From Polynucleobacter sp. MG-Unter2-18 (GTDB taxonomy: Bacteria > Pseudomonadota > Gammaproteobacteria > Burkholderiales > Burkholderiaceae), in NCBI RefSeq assembly GCF_018687675.1, contig NZ_CP061302.1:248001-312000 (forward strand): a DNA stretch of 64,000 nucleotides, written 5' to 3'. The stretch's first letter is position 1, and each line of letters begins with the position of its first letter. A program made the translations under genes and the position numbers. Shown in pieces: positions 1 through 10,195 of this stretch. The notes below the pieces were generated by a model, which worked only from the letters and a program-made list of their open reading frames with translations, was not told the origin of the DNA and made no database searches.

Positions 1-271
1 GGGACTCGCCCACCGCCTTTAATCCTGCAAAATGAATCACCCCAGTAATGGGGTGATTTGCAAAGATATCCCTTAGTAAAGTGCGATCTCGAATTTCACC
101 TGAGTAAAAAGCAGGAGCTTGGGCGCTAATCTTTTCAATACTTTTAAGGGTGATTGCTTTGCTATTGCAAAGGTTGTCCAATATCACGACTCTGTGGCCA
201 CTCTCTTGTAGGGCTACTACAGTGTGCGAACCTATGTATCCGGCGCCACCAGTGACCAAAATTGTCTTCAT
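1..271 (-). CDS. galE: UDP-glucose 4-epimerase, N-terminal part (cut by window edge)
   Basis: GalE interconverts UDP-glucose and UDP-galactose in the cytoplasm and so feeds galactose into lipopolysaccharide. The first 90 residues are visible on the minus strand. They start MKTILVTGGAGYIGSH, the Rossmann NAD-binding glycine motif, and continue through GVIHFAGLKAVGES, which is characteristic of GalE rather than of other extended SDR epimerases. The rest lies beyond base 1. It is divergent from the O-antigen ligase-like gene, with a 156-base gap between them that must hold both promoters. The family call is firm; length and integrity cannot be judged. Confidence 0.9.
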   Translation of the reverse strand, partial: MKTILVTGGAGYIGSHTVVALQESGHRVVILDNLCNSKAITLKSIEKISAQAPAFYSGEIRDRTLLRDIFANHPITGVIHFAGLKAVGES

Positions 272-427
272 ATTTCTCTTAATATTAAAAGTAAAGGGAC
301 GCTAGGTTCCTAATGGTATTCTCTCTATGGAATGCACCTGGGGAGTCGAAAATACATTAATTAGGCATTATTTCCATAAATAATAATCCCCTGTAACTAA
401 TGATTGCAGTAAATTCCTAGAATACCT

Positions 428-1732
428 ATGAAACAGAATATAAATCACACGCATACAAAGCTCGACTGGTTTGTAATTTTGTGTGTTTTTATGTTCCCAG
501 TGACATTTTTGACTGTTCGTCATGGCGTGCATGTCTCATTATTTGCTCTGCTCCTGATTACTGCTTATCAGTTCTGGCATGCTGGTATAAAAAATATCCA
601 GCTTGAATACCCAAGAGATTTTTTCATCCTTTTCCTTTTTTCGGGTTTGCTGTTTTCGGTTTTAATTTCTCAAATATTTCGCGGGGCTATTCATCCTGCA
701 GCATTTGATGGGCCATCCCGCATCTTGTTTGCGGGGGTAGCCTTTTTATTGCTTAAGAATCTAAATATTCCTTACATAAAAATATTGGGTGTGGCGATCC
801 CGATTGCACTTATAGGTATTTTTACTGTAGTTATTTTGAGCCCCCTCGATCCATATTGGATGGGTAGATATTCTATCTATTTTGTCGATCCTAATACTTT
901 GGGATCTCAAACCTTTATTCTTGGCCTCCTGTCGATCCTAATGATTGGCTGGAGCGGGAAAAAATCTATCGTATTAATTGCCTTGCAAGTGCTTGGTGGG
1001 TTGCTTGGCTTGTATGTTTCTATTGGCTCTGGATCGCGCGGGGGCTGGCTCACTGCACCATTTATCCTTTTGCTTATTTTATTGTTAAGGCTTGGTGATA
1101 TTTCTCATGCCAGTCAATCTCATAAGCAGAAAATGTGGCTACAGACGATTGCAGTTTGTATTTCCATTTCCTTTGTATTTTTAATGGGATTTTATTTTTC
1201 AGAAAAGCTATCCACTCGAATTATTAGTGGTTATTTTGAAATCCTCCATTGGTTTACTGGGGCTAATTTAGATACATCTGCTGGTACTAGGCTAAGTATG
1301 TGGAAGTTTGGCTTTCAGTTTGCTAATGAGAGTTTGCTCTTTGGTTACGGCGAAGAAAAGAATATGATGCAGGTTTTGAAAGATAGTCCGCTCAATATCG
1401 CTGCTAATGAAACTGCCATCAACACCATGGCATTAACTGGCCCACACAGCGATATTCTGAGCAAGCTCTTATCTGCAGGCCTCTTTGGATTAGGCGCTTA
1501 TTTAAGTCTCTTGTTCGTGCCATTTTCTATCTTTTGGAAGCAGCGCAATGCACAGAATTTCAACATAAAGCAAGCTGCCAGAATCGGCCTTTTTTATATC
1601 ACTGGCATATTGATTGCCGGACTATCAAATGAGCAGTTGTCCCTCAAGTACTTGTGTACTTTTTATGGGCTGATGATTGCTGTGCTATTAGCGCAGGTAT
1701 TACATAAGCCTTCAGCAGGCCGCATAGATTAA
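428..1732 (+). CDS. O-antigen ligase / polymerase-type membrane protein (Wzy_C family)
   Basis: This 434-residue protein is strongly hydrophobic, with about ten predicted membrane segments. It has a segment GSGSRGGWL near residue 200, matching the SRG-x-W signature of the Wzy_C/O-antigen ligase superfamily, followed by a long periplasmic-type stretch (about residues 255-345). Family members either attach O-antigen or other glycans to lipid A-core (WaaL) or polymerise repeat units (Wzy). Sequence alone does not decide between them. It lies 14 bases upstream of a glycosyltransferase gene and close to rfbBDAC, which supports a role in lipopolysaccharide assembly in the inner membrane. Confidence 0.75.
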   Translation: MKQNINHTHTKLDWFVILCVFMFPVTFLTVRHGVHVSLFALLLITAYQFWHAGIKNIQLEYPRDFFILFLFSGLLFSVLISQIFRGAIHPAAFDGPSRILFAGVAFLLLKNLNIPYIKILGVAIPIALIGIFTVVILSPLDPYWMGRYSIYFVDPNTLGSQTFILGLLSILMIGWSGKKSIVLIALQVLGGLLGLYVSIGSGSRGGWLTAPFILLLILLLRLGDISHASQSHKQKMWLQTIAVCISISFVFLMGFYFSEKLSTRIISGYFEILHWFTGANLDTSAGTRLSMWKFGFQFANESLLFGYGEEKNMMQVLKDSPLNIAANETAINTMALTGPHSDILSKLLSAGLFGLGAYLSLLFVPFSIFWKQRNAQNFNIKQAARIGLFYITGILIAGLSNEQLSLKYLCTFYGLMIAVLLAQVLHKPSAGRID

Positions 1733-1746
1733 TGTGGCTTTGATCT

Positions 1747-2850
1747 ATGGCTGATACAAAAGTCATTCTATTTTCTGACTCGTCTATCAATATTGGGGGT
1801 CAAGAGTTGCAAGCGTTACAGCAAATGCGCTCACTCAATGCATTAGGCTTTCAAACAATCTTGCTATGCAAGCCTATGAGTGCAATATCTGCTCGTGCCA
1901 AGAGTGAAGGCTTGGATGTAATTGAGATTCGCTTTCGGAATGCCTTTCATATACCGAGTTTGCTCCAGCTGTTGCGCTTAGCCAAGGAGAAAAATCCTGT
2001 AGCAATGTTTTGTCATGGCAGTCATGACGCATTAATTTCTGCGCTAGTGGGCATAGTGCAAGTACTTTTTGGTCGTAAGCGTATTCCTGTTTTTAGAGTA
2101 AAAACTTTTCAGCATGGTTACCCGCTATCGTTTGCCTATAACCATATTTTCTCTGGGACGGTAATTCCTAGCGAGTATCTGCGCTCACGGTTTTTGGCAA
2201 ATCCCGCTATCAACGCTCAGAAGCTGAAAGTTATTTATCCAGGAATTGATTTTTCAGCGCTGGATTGCTCGGCAGATCAACTGCCAGACCATATCTTGAA
2301 TTGGCTAGATGCTCATCCGGGACCGGTGATATCGCATGGAGCAATTCTAAGGGGTGAAAAAGGACACAGCACGATTTTAAAGGCTCTCATTGAGGTTAAA
2401 AAGGTGATCCCAGATGTGCGTTATTTAATCGCAGGAGAGGGCCAAGATAAGCCATTGCTTGAGGCTGAGATTGCAGCACTTGGTCTTGGTGAGAATGTAT
2501 TTTTAACGGGGATATTAAAAAAGATAGCGCCATTGCTCAGAAAAAGCGATCTAGCTGTTTTACCTTCTTTAGTTGAGCCTCTTGGGATGTTTCAGATTGA
2601 AGCACAATATTTAGAAGTGCCAACTATTGTAAGTAAGGTTGGCGGCATTCCAGAAACGGTGCTTGATCAAGAGACTGGTCTTATGATTGAACCCGGTAAT
2701 GTTGAGCAGTGGGCTAAGGCCATCATCTGGATGCTATTGAATAATGACCATGCAAATCAGATGGCAAAAGCAGGAAAAAAAATGGTTGTAGAGAAATTCT
2801 CTCTTAATAGTAATATAAAAAGCCTTGTTAGCTTGTTTGAAAAAGCTTAA
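1747..2850 (+). CDS. Glycosyltransferase family 4 (GT-B fold)
   Basis: This 367-residue cytoplasmic glycosyltransferase probably uses a nucleotide sugar to extend a lipid-linked glycan. The N-terminal acceptor-side domain has a GGQELQ glycine loop near residue 20. The C-terminal donor domain starts near residue 195 (ISHGAILRGEKGHSTIL) and carries EPLGMFQIEAQ, an E-x7-E type signature of GT4, followed by VSKVGGIPE. It follows the ligase-like gene by 14 bases and is probably cotranscribed with it. Its stop codon abuts the stop of the convergent GT2 gene with no spacer. Donor and acceptor cannot be read from the sequence. Confidence 0.85.
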   Translation: MADTKVILFSDSSINIGGQELQALQQMRSLNALGFQTILLCKPMSAISARAKSEGLDVIEIRFRNAFHIPSLLQLLRLAKEKNPVAMFCHGSHDALISALVGIVQVLFGRKRIPVFRVKTFQHGYPLSFAYNHIFSGTVIPSEYLRSRFLANPAINAQKLKVIYPGIDFSALDCSADQLPDHILNWLDAHPGPVISHGAILRGEKGHSTILKALIEVKKVIPDVRYLIAGEGQDKPLLEAEIAALGLGENVFLTGILKKIAPLLRKSDLAVLPSLVEPLGMFQIEAQYLEVPTIVSKVGGIPETVLDQETGLMIEPGNVEQWAKAIIWMLLNNDHANQMAKAGKKMVVEKFSLNSNIKSLVSLFEKA

Positions 2851-3675
2851 TTAAATCCAATCAAAGGCATTATTTTTTCTGAGTCCATGTATGGACATGC
2901 CATGCTCTTTAACTTCATTTCGGCTCGCTTTATCTTGGTGCTTTTTTGCTTGAATCTTCCCTAGCTTTCTTTGAATCCAGCTTTGATTTAGTAGTTTGTA
3001 GTTGTAGCGATTAGCTAAACCATCTTTTTCTGCGAGCCCTCTTTCTTGCTTCATAGCAGTTTGGGTAATTGAGCCGAAGTGGTGTAACCACGAGGCACCA
3101 GTAATCGCAGTTTGAATATTCGACTTCTTGAGTTCATTAAAGAACAAGGTATCTTCATAGCCTAGTAGTTTAGGGATTGGCTGAAAATAACCCACATCCA
3201 TCCAGACTGAATTATGAATAGCAAGGCACACCGCATGCTTGCTGCTAAAACGATGTACATCTTTCATTTCTGCTTTAGCTTTTAGATTGAATGCTTCAAA
3301 GTCGTAATCTAGAGGCCCTTCAATGAGTGCTGGGCTAATGACTTTGAGGTTTTGGGATTCTGCAGCGTGAATGAGGTTCTCAATCCATAGTGGTGATACG
3401 AGAACATCATTATTCATGATGATGCTCCATTCACTTTGTAGTGCGAGCGCTCCTTGATTCCAAGCTGTCCCACATCCCAAATTAGTGGAGTTGAAGATTC
3501 TTCCGCCCAAGGGCAGTGTCGAAAGATAGTCGCGCGTCCCGTCAGTCGAGTAGTTGTCCACCACTACGAGCCGATCTAATGGGGTGCCATGCTTCACCAT
3601 ACTATCAATGCACATTTTTGTATATTCAACAGAGTTGTAGCAGGCAAATGTCAGGCTATATTTATTAGGATTCAC
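2851..3675 (-). CDS. Glycosyltransferase family 2
   Basis: This is a 274-residue GT-A fold transferase. It opens with an FACYNSVEYTKMCIDS-type nucleotide-binding strand and has VVVDNYSTDGT near residue 40 and the acidic metal-binding motif MNND near residue 88. It has no membrane segment, unlike processive GT2 synthases, so it probably adds a single sugar during lipopolysaccharide or surface-glycan synthesis. The last 45 residues are basic and carry no recognised domain. It is a lone minus-strand gene between two plus-strand polysaccharide operons. The sugar specificity is unknown. Confidence 0.82.
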   Translation of the reverse strand: MNPNKYSLTFACYNSVEYTKMCIDSMVKHGTPLDRLVVVDNYSTDGTRDYLSTLPLGGRIFNSTNLGCGTAWNQGALALQSEWSIIMNNDVLVSPLWIENLIHAAESQNLKVISPALIEGPLDYDFEAFNLKAKAEMKDVHRFSSKHAVCLAIHNSVWMDVGYFQPIPKLLGYEDTLFFNELKKSNIQTAITGASWLHHFGSITQTAMKQERGLAEKDGLANRYNYKLLNQSWIQRKLGKIQAKKHQDKASRNEVKEHGMSIHGLRKNNAFDWI

Positions 3676-3813
3676 GATTTGACGGTGGTAATGTTTTGTT
3701 AAAATAATCTTTTAAGCTGAAGTTTAGGGTTGCAGGGGGGTTTAATTTGAATTAAAAAATACCTTCAGCTATCCTTATCGTATTACATTTCGCACTTCAT
3801 TTATTGGTAAATC

Positions 3814-4872
3814 ATGATTTTAATAACGGGCGGTGCAGGTTTTATTGGTAGTAACTTTGCCCTAGATTGGCTTGCGGATCCAAAGGCTGAAGGGTTGATT
3901 AATCTCGATAAACTGACCTATGCCGGCAACCTAGTCAATTTAGCGACCCTGAAGGATGATTCCCGCCATATTTTTGTTCATGGGGATATTGGCGATAAAG
4001 AGTTGGTTGCCAGCTTGTTAAAAAAGCATCAGCCCCGTGCCATTGTCAATTTTGCTGCTGAGAGTCATGTGGATCGATCTATTCACGGTCCTGCAGAGTT
4101 TGTGCAAACCAATATTTTGGGTACCTTCAACTTACTGGAGTGCGCAAGATCATATTGGAGTAGCTTGGATGAGTCTGCTAAGAAAGCATTTCGCTTTCAC
4201 CATGTCTCTACTGATGAAGTCTATGGGTCTTTATCCTCTACTGATCCTGCTTTTACCGAAAAGAATGCTTACGAGCCCAATAGTCCTTATTCTGCATCTA
4301 AGGCAGCATCAGATCATTTAGTGCGTGCTTGGTTTCACACATACGGTTTCCCGGTAGTCACTACCAATTGCTCTAATAACTATGGTCCTTACCACTTTCC
4401 AGAGAAGTTGATTCCACTCGTTATTCTCAATGCCCTCAATAGCAAGCCTTTGCCAATTTATGGTGATGGTCAGCAGATTCGTGATTGGCTTTATGTGGGC
4501 GACCATTGTTCTGCGATTCGCGAAGTATTGGCTAAAGGTAAATTGGGTGAGACTTACAACATTGGGGGCTGGAATGAAAAAGCCAATATCGATGTCGTAA
4601 AAACAATCTGTACGATTTTGGATGAACTAAAGCCACGTACCGATAACAAGTCCTATGCTGAGCAAATTACTTTTGTTACAGATCGCCCTGGTCATGATCG
4701 CCGCTATGCGATTGATGCTAGCAAGGTAGAGCGCGATTTAGGCTGGCGGCCTACAGAGACATTTGATACGGGGATTCGTAAGACGGTACAGTGGTATTTA
4801 GATCATCCAGTCTGGGTAGAAGGTGTCGTTAGTGGTAGCTATCGTGACTGGTTGCAAAAACAGTACAGCTGA
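3814..4872 (+). CDS. rfbB: dTDP-glucose 4,6-dehydratase
   Basis: RfbB dehydrates dTDP-D-glucose to dTDP-4-keto-6-deoxyglucose, the second step of dTDP-L-rhamnose synthesis. The 352-residue protein has the GGAGFIG NAD motif at residues 6-12, the STDEVYGS catalytic segment with the acid pair DE near residue 133, and the YSASK Tyr-x3-Lys pair near residue 160. Length matches the family. It is the first gene of rfbB-rfbD-rfbA-rfbC, with start-stop spacing from 16 bases to a 4-base overlap. The 138-base gap upstream separates it from the GT2 gene and probably holds the operon promoter. Confidence 0.96.
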   Translation: MILITGGAGFIGSNFALDWLADPKAEGLINLDKLTYAGNLVNLATLKDDSRHIFVHGDIGDKELVASLLKKHQPRAIVNFAAESHVDRSIHGPAEFVQTNILGTFNLLECARSYWSSLDESAKKAFRFHHVSTDEVYGSLSSTDPAFTEKNAYEPNSPYSASKAASDHLVRAWFHTYGFPVVTTNCSNNYGPYHFPEKLIPLVILNALNSKPLPIYGDGQQIRDWLYVGDHCSAIREVLAKGKLGETYNIGGWNEKANIDVVKTICTILDELKPRTDNKSYAEQITFVTDRPGHDRRYAIDASKVERDLGWRPTETFDTGIRKTVQWYLDHPVWVEGVVSGSYRDWLQKQYS

Positions 4873-4888
4873 ATCGTACAAGTCTCCA

Positions 4889-5857
4889 ATGAATATACTC
4901 ATATTTGGTAAAGATGGACAGTTAGGTAAAGCGTTCCAAGCTTTATTCGATTCGCTACTACCTACTTTGGCGGAGAAGTCTAATATTCAATATGTTGGGC
5001 GCGCTGAATGTAATTTATCTGATGCTACTAAATTAGATTTGCTCTTAAATCAATTTCATCCTCAATTAATTATTAATGCCTCAGCGTATACCGCTGTTGA
5101 TAAGGCAGAGATTGAGCCGGAGTTAGCATTTGCGGTGAATGCAACAGCTCCTGAGTTGATGGCTCAATATGCGGCGCAGCATGGAGCTACTTTTTTACAT
5201 TACTCCACAGATTATGTTTTTGATGGTGAAAAGTATGGCATTTATCTAGAGGATGACATGCGTAATCCTCTCGGTGTTTATGGCAAGAGCAAGGCAGCTG
5301 GAGAAGAAGCCATTGCTCAAGTATTTGCAAGCAGTTCCTCAGGAGGTGCTGGTCAATATGCGATTTTTAGAACAAGCTGGGTGTATGGGAACGGCGGTAA
5401 TTTCATTCGTACGATTTTGCGTTTGGCAAAAGACCGAGACGAGTTGAAGGTGATTGCAGATCAATACGGTGTTCCCACCAGCGCTCAGTGGCTTGCGCAA
5501 GTAAGTTTGGGTTTAGTAATAGATGCAAAAGGGCGCTTGAGTGCATTCCCGCCCGGTATCTATCACGTCGTCCCAGTCGGTGAGACGAGTTGGTATGGTT
5601 TAGCCCGCTGGGCTGTACAAGCTGCTCTAGATGCTGGGATACCGTTGAGAACCTCTTCCCGTACTATTAAGCCAATTCCTGCGGTGGAGTACCCTTTGCC
5701 AGCCCCCCGGCCCATGAATTCACGGATGTCGACAGATAAGCTCCGAAAGGTCTTAGAGGGTCAGGGCGATATGTCAAAATTAGAACTATTAAATCAGCCC
5801 TGGGATGGAGCCGTTCGTTCTTATGTCCACCATTTGGCTAAAGATGGATCTATCTAA
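4889..5857 (+). CDS. rfbD: dTDP-4-dehydrorhamnose reductase
   Basis: RfbD performs the last step of dTDP-L-rhamnose synthesis, the NAD(P)H-dependent reduction of dTDP-4-keto-L-rhamnose. From the ATG at 4889 the protein is 322 residues and begins [16 protein letters not shown], where family members usually start. An open frame extends upstream into rfbB, but that extension has no family similarity. Diagnostic segments are [21 protein letters not shown] and YGKSKAAGE, which holds the catalytic Tyr-x3-Lys. About ten residues near position 145 (SSSSGGAGQ) look like a small loop insertion. Confidence 0.94.
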   Translation: MNILIFGKDGQLGKAFQALFDSLLPTLAEKSNIQYVGRAECNLSDATKLDLLLNQFHPQLIINASAYTAVDKAEIEPELAFAVNATAPELMAQYAAQHGATFLHYSTDYVFDGEKYGIYLEDDMRNPLGVYGKSKAAGEEAIAQVFASSSSGGAGQYAIFRTSWVYGNGGNFIRTILRLAKDRDELKVIADQYGVPTSAQWLAQVSLGLVIDAKGRLSAFPPGIYHVVPVGETSWYGLARWAVQAALDAGIPLRTSSRTIKPIPAVEYPLPAPRPMNSRMSTDKLRKVLEGQGDMSKLELLNQPWDGAVRSYVHHLAKDGSI

Positions 5858-5867
5858 AGAGAGCGCT

Positions 5868-6806
5868 ATGGCAGTAAATCAGATGAATCGCAAAGGCATT
5901 ATTTTGGCAGGAGGTTCTGGCACTCGTTTGTATCCAGTAACTCAAGCTGTCTCTAAACAGTTAATGCCTGTATATGACAAGCCAATGGTGTATTACCCAT
6001 TAACCACGTTGATGCTTGCAGGTATCCGAGATATTCTATTAATCTCTACACCTCACGATACTCCGCGATTTGCAGAGTTACTTGGCGATGGCTCGCAATG
6101 GGGTTTAAATATTGAGTATTGCGTGCAACCTTCCCCTGATGGTTTGGCACAAGCATTTACCTTAGGTAAAAGCTTTGTTGGGAATAGCCCAAGTGCTTTA
6201 GTGCTTGGCGATAATATTTTTTATGGTCATGAGCTGGTTGATCAGCTTGATAGCGCTAATGCACGTAATGATGGCGCCACTGTATTTGCCTATCACGTCA
6301 CAGATCCAGAGCGTTATGGTGTGGTGGAGTTTGACAAAGATTACAAGGCTCTCTCTATTGAAGAGAAGCCACTCAAGCCGAGAAGTAGTTACGCAGTAAC
6401 TGGACTCTATTTTTACGATAATCAAGTGTGCGACATAGCTGCATCTATTAAGTCTAGCGCTCGGGGTGAGTTAGAGATTACGGATGTTAATCGTGCCTAT
6501 CTTGAAAAAAATGAATTGAGCGTAGAAATCATGGGCCGTGGTTTTGCATGGCTAGATACCGGAACGCATGATTCATTATTGGACGCTGCTGGTTTTATTG
6601 CCACACTACAAAAGCGCCAAGGCCTCATGGTGGCATGTCCTGAAGAGATTGCTTATCGTCAAGGTTGGATTAGCGTCGAAGATGTTCTTAAAGTTGCCGC
6701 TCAATTGAGCAAGAATAGCTACGGTCAATACCTTAGTAAGATTGTGAATGAGCTCAATACCTCCGTTCAACCCATTGCTTTATCTCACAAGAAGATGATT
6801 GGATGA
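5868..6806 (+). CDS. rfbA: Glucose-1-phosphate thymidylyltransferase
   Basis: RfbA couples glucose-1-phosphate to dTTP to give dTDP-glucose, the committed first step of the rhamnose pathway. The chosen ATG at 5868 follows an AAAGAGAG ribosome-binding sequence and gives 312 residues. Upstream in-frame starts would overlap rfbD. The nucleotide-binding signature GGSGTRLYP is near residue 15, followed by [16 protein letters not shown] and [11 protein letters not shown], all typical of RmlA. The stop overlaps the rfbC start by four bases (ATGA), so the two are translationally coupled. Confidence 0.95.
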   Translation: MAVNQMNRKGIILAGGSGTRLYPVTQAVSKQLMPVYDKPMVYYPLTTLMLAGIRDILLISTPHDTPRFAELLGDGSQWGLNIEYCVQPSPDGLAQAFTLGKSFVGNSPSALVLGDNIFYGHELVDQLDSANARNDGATVFAYHVTDPERYGVVEFDKDYKALSIEEKPLKPRSSYAVTGLYFYDNQVCDIAASIKSSARGELEITDVNRAYLEKNELSVEIMGRGFAWLDTGTHDSLLDAAGFIATLQKRQGLMVACPEEIAYRQGWISVEDVLKVAAQLSKNSYGQYLSKIVNELNTSVQPIALSHKKMIG

Positions 6807-7369
6807 GCGCAACTTCAAAGCTACTGGTTACGCCGACAACCATTCATGATGTGCTGATTATTGAGCCTAAAGTATTCGGTGATGAACGTGGTTGGTTCAC
6901 TGAATCTTTTAATGCCCAAGACTTCTCCGCGGCCACAGGTTTGAACGTCGATTTTGTACAAGACAATCATTCCTTCTCTCGACAATGGACTCTGCGTGGT
7001 TTGCACTATCAACTACAGCAGACTCAAGGTAAATTGGTGCGAGTTGTAGCTGGTAGTGTGTTTGATGTTGCTGTTGATATCCGAAAAGATTCGCCAAGCT
7101 ACGGTAAGTGGGTAGGCATTGAGTTAAGCGCTCAAAACCACAAGCAAATGTGGATTCCATCTGGCTTAGCACACGGTTTTTTGGTGTCATCTGAGACTGC
7201 TGAGTTTCAATACAAAACTACTGATTACTATCACCCCCAAAGTGAAGCCTGCTTGGCATGGAATGATCCTAGTGTTGGCATTCAGTGGCCGATACCCCAG
7301 GAAGTAGCGCCCAATATGAATGCCAAAGACTCGGCCGGCTTATCGTGGGATGCTGCCCCCAAGTTCTAA
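6803..7369 (+). CDS. rfbC: dTDP-4-dehydrorhamnose 3,5-epimerase
   Basis: RfbC epimerises C3 and C5 of dTDP-4-keto-6-deoxyglucose to the L-rhamno form. The 188-residue cupin has the DNHSFSR segment, the catalytic histidine in LRGLHYQ near residue 68, and KTTDYYHP with the conserved tyrosine near residue 140. Length is normal for the family. It overlaps rfbA by four bases and closes the complete four-gene rhamnose set; waaC follows 41 bases later. Confidence 0.96.
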   Translation: MSATSKLLVTPTTIHDVLIIEPKVFGDERGWFTESFNAQDFSAATGLNVDFVQDNHSFSRQWTLRGLHYQLQQTQGKLVRVVAGSVFDVAVDIRKDSPSYGKWVGIELSAQNHKQMWIPSGLAHGFLVSSETAEFQYKTTDYYHPQSEACLAWNDPSVGIQWPIPQEVAPNMNAKDSAGLSWDAAPKF

Positions 7370-7410
7370 TTGAATTTAGGTGCATTTTCAAAAGATAAGA
7401 TAATGCTCGT

Positions 7411-8442
7411 ATGAGCACCACTCCTAAAATCCTTTTGGTAAAACTCTCATCCCTAGGGGATGTACTGCATAATTTGCCGATTGTCTGGGATCTGCGCGCG
7501 CGTCTACCTGATGCCCAAATTGATTGGGTTGTGGAAGAGGGATATGTTCATCTCCTAGAGCCCTTATTATCGCGTGATAGTTTTAGAGGAATAGATCGTA
7601 TTATTCCTTGTGGACTTCGTCGCTGGAAGAAGAATCTTTTCAAATTGTCTTCTTGGAAAGAATTTTTCTCTTTTAGAGAAACACTTCAATCTACTTCCTA
7701 CGATGTATTAATTGAAACCCAGGGCTTACTAAAGTCTGCCATCGTGTGCGCCTTGGCTAAGAAGACTTCAGGATCAGTAGTTGCTGGCCTTGCTAATGCT
7801 ACTGAGTTTTCAGGCTACGAGCCTCTTGCAAGAGCGTTTTATAGCCAGTCAGTTCAAGTACCAACACTCTGTCATGCGGTGGACCGCTCACGTTGGGTCA
7901 CATGCTCTGCCTTGGATTGGTCTTTGATGGAGCGAGGCAATTTGCCTCAGTTTTATCCCTCAGAATTTATTGCAGGCCTTCCAATAAGCTCTGTTGCTGG
8001 GTTGAGTAAGCCATATATTTTGTTTTTTCATTCAACTGCCAGAGAGGCAAAGCGCTGGGCTAATGAGTATTGGGTTGAACTGGGCAAAGAGTTTTCTTCA
8101 AGAGGCTATCAAGTGGTTTTCCCTTGGGGAAGCACTTCAGAGAAAACTGTCAGTGAATTGCTTGCCGCGCAGATAGCTAACGCATTTGTACCATCTGCGT
8201 TCTCTATTGAGGATGCATTCTCTGTAATTGCAGGTGCTGCGTTAACGGTAGGCGTGGATACTGGCTTGACCCATTTGGCGGCAGTGCTCGATAAACCTAC
8301 AGTAGAAATCTACTGCGACTCACCGCGTTGGAAAACTGAAGGCTACTGGTCTGATCGAATTGCGAATGTGGGCGACATTCAAAATCCACCAAATATTCAA
8401 GAGGTTCTGGGTGCCTCCCTGAAGCTTCTACAGCAAGCTTGA
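7411..8442 (+). CDS. waaC: Lipopolysaccharide heptosyltransferase I
   Basis: WaaC adds the first L-glycero-D-manno-heptose to Kdo2-lipid A on the cytoplasmic face. The 343-residue GT9 protein begins with ILLVKLSSLGDVLHNLP, the family-wide KxSxLGD motif. It carries HSTAREAKRW at the donor-binding hinge near residue 210 and GVDTGLTHLAA near residue 280. Length is as expected. It lies just downstream of rfbC and may be read from the same promoter. Heptosyltransferase I rather than II is favoured by the GDVLHNLPIVWDLR start. Confidence 0.88.
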   Translation: MSTTPKILLVKLSSLGDVLHNLPIVWDLRARLPDAQIDWVVEEGYVHLLEPLLSRDSFRGIDRIIPCGLRRWKKNLFKLSSWKEFFSFRETLQSTSYDVLIETQGLLKSAIVCALAKKTSGSVVAGLANATEFSGYEPLARAFYSQSVQVPTLCHAVDRSRWVTCSALDWSLMERGNLPQFYPSEFIAGLPISSVAGLSKPYILFFHSTAREAKRWANEYWVELGKEFSSRGYQVVFPWGSTSEKTVSELLAAQIANAFVPSAFSIEDAFSVIAGAALTVGVDTGLTHLAAVLDKPTVEIYCDSPRWKTEGYWSDRIANVGDIQNPPNIQEVLGASLKLLQQA

Positions 8443-8462
8443 ATTATTAATTACTTTAGTTA

Positions 8463-10076
8463 TTAGCGCAGCAAGGTGTTGATAGAAATCAGATCTTCAT
8501 CTGAGAGTGCTGCCGCATGAGCTTTCAACTTAATGGCATTGAGAATCGTGTTGTAGCGCGCTTGTTGCAGTTGTGAGCGGGTGGTAATGAGCGTATCCAA
8601 TGCAATGAGTACATCAATGTTAATCAGTGTACCCACTTGGAAACCTAGCTTGCTCGATTCCAGCGCAGAGCTAGATGAGCGCTCTGCTGCTTCATAAGCT
8701 TTGACGCTAGCTAAGCCCCCGTAAAAGCCAGTAAATGCCGCTCTCGTATTTTGTGCTGCAGTGCGCCGAGCATTATCGTAATTCGCTTTAGCGGCATCTA
8801 GTAATGCTGCATTTTGACGAATGACAGAGCTATTAAATCCACCTGAAACTAAGGGGATGGTCATCTGCAAGGCAACAGTATTGTTATAAATATTTGTATT
8901 TGATGGAGTGTAACTATTGGCACTACCATTTGCCGTGTTATAGCCCGCCGTTCCAACAAAACTCACTGAAGGATAGTTTAGTGCTTGGGAACCTCGGTAA
9001 GTACTTTCTGCAAGGCTGACGGATAGTTGGCCAGCCAGTACATTAAAGTTTGCTGATTCTGCTTGGTGTATCCAGTCATCTAGAGTTTGCCCTTTTGGCA
9101 ATTGTGGATTGACGCTTTCCGCAATCGGAATGCCATTATTGTCTTTGGTTTTGGAGCGAGGGTCTTTGAGAACTCCATCAATCTTGGCTTCTTTTGTCAG
9201 CGGCTTTAAAGCTCCAACAGGTCGGCCAACTAATTGCTCTAAAACGCCTCGCTTCACTACAAGATCAGCTTGGGCTCCAATTTCCTGAGAGTTTGCAAGA
9301 TCAAATGCTGCCTGCGCAGTATTGACATCAACAATGGTAGCAAGACCGGCATCAAACTTGGCTTGTGCGATCTCTAGTTGTTGTTTAATTAAACTCTTTT
9401 TGTTGCGATAGAGTTCGACATTATCCTGGCTGGTGAGTGCATCAAAATAAGCTTGTGAAACACGAATGATTAAATCTTGTTGCGCCAAGTAAAAGCGCAT
9501 ATCCGCAATCTTGGTATTCAAATCACCTTGCTTGGAAGCTTCAAATGCTGCAACGTTAAAAACAGGCTGGGTTAGTGTGACGGTATAACCCTTTTGATCA
9601 AAAACACGAGAGTTCCCTGTATAACTAGTTAGGGCTGAGCTATTGGTAGCATGTTGGTAGTACCTTGTTCCAATGGGGGTTGCGCTTGCCTGGGGTAATA
9701 ATAAGGAAAGACCTTGCCAATAAAGCTCCCTGCTCGCCTGGTAGTTAAAGCGAGCAGCATTTAATACTGGGTCACTAAAGGCCGCCTCTTGGTACAAGCG
9801 TATTAAGTCTGTTGCTTGGCTGGAACTTACTCCATTACCACTGACAGTAGAGGGTGCGGCATCGGAGGGAATAGCTTGCTTTGGGATCACCACCATCTGA
9901 GGGGGCATATCTAGGCCTACCAGCGACTGGGCACTAACAGGTGTTATTAGCGAAGACTTAGCGCCGATAGCACTCTGCGCAAAACAGTTAGATGACATCG
10001 CGCCGAGTCCGAGCGCCTGACTTAGGATAAGACCAAAAGTAGTTAGCTGAGAGGGGCGAAAGGGTGTCGGGATCAT
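8463..10076 (-). CDS. TolC-family outer-membrane efflux channel
   Basis: This 537-residue protein is a TolC-type trimeric channel spanning outer membrane and periplasm, used by type I secretion or drug efflux pumps. A signal peptide ends near CFAQS at about residue 35. Two repeats of the outer-membrane efflux domain follow; the first half contains the QDLIIRVSQAYFDALTSQDN helix start and QAKFDAGLATIVDV, the second GFQVGTLINIDVL. A proline/serine-rich segment around residues 45-85 precedes the core. No inner-membrane or adaptor partner is adjacent, so the pump it serves is unknown. Confidence 0.88.
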   Translation of the reverse strand: MIPTPFRPSQLTTFGLILSQALGLGAMSSNCFAQSAIGAKSSLITPVSAQSLVGLDMPPQMVVIPKQAIPSDAAPSTVSGNGVSSSQATDLIRLYQEAAFSDPVLNAARFNYQASRELYWQGLSLLLPQASATPIGTRYYQHATNSSALTSYTGNSRVFDQKGYTVTLTQPVFNVAAFEASKQGDLNTKIADMRFYLAQQDLIIRVSQAYFDALTSQDNVELYRNKKSLIKQQLEIAQAKFDAGLATIVDVNTAQAAFDLANSQEIGAQADLVVKRGVLEQLVGRPVGALKPLTKEAKIDGVLKDPRSKTKDNNGIPIAESVNPQLPKGQTLDDWIHQAESANFNVLAGQLSVSLAESTYRGSQALNYPSVSFVGTAGYNTANGSANSYTPSNTNIYNNTVALQMTIPLVSGGFNSSVIRQNAALLDAAKANYDNARRTAAQNTRAAFTGFYGGLASVKAYEAAERSSSSALESSKLGFQVGTLINIDVLIALDTLITTRSQLQQARYNTILNAIKLKAHAAALSDEDLISINTLLR

Positions 10077-10195
10077 CTAATTCGAATACTTTTCAATATG
10101 CCATGCAGTTTAAGGCTTATTCGCACAAATTAGCTATTTGAGCCTTATTTTGCAAAATCTTCAGTGCATCTTCATCTATCTATAAAATTAGGCTT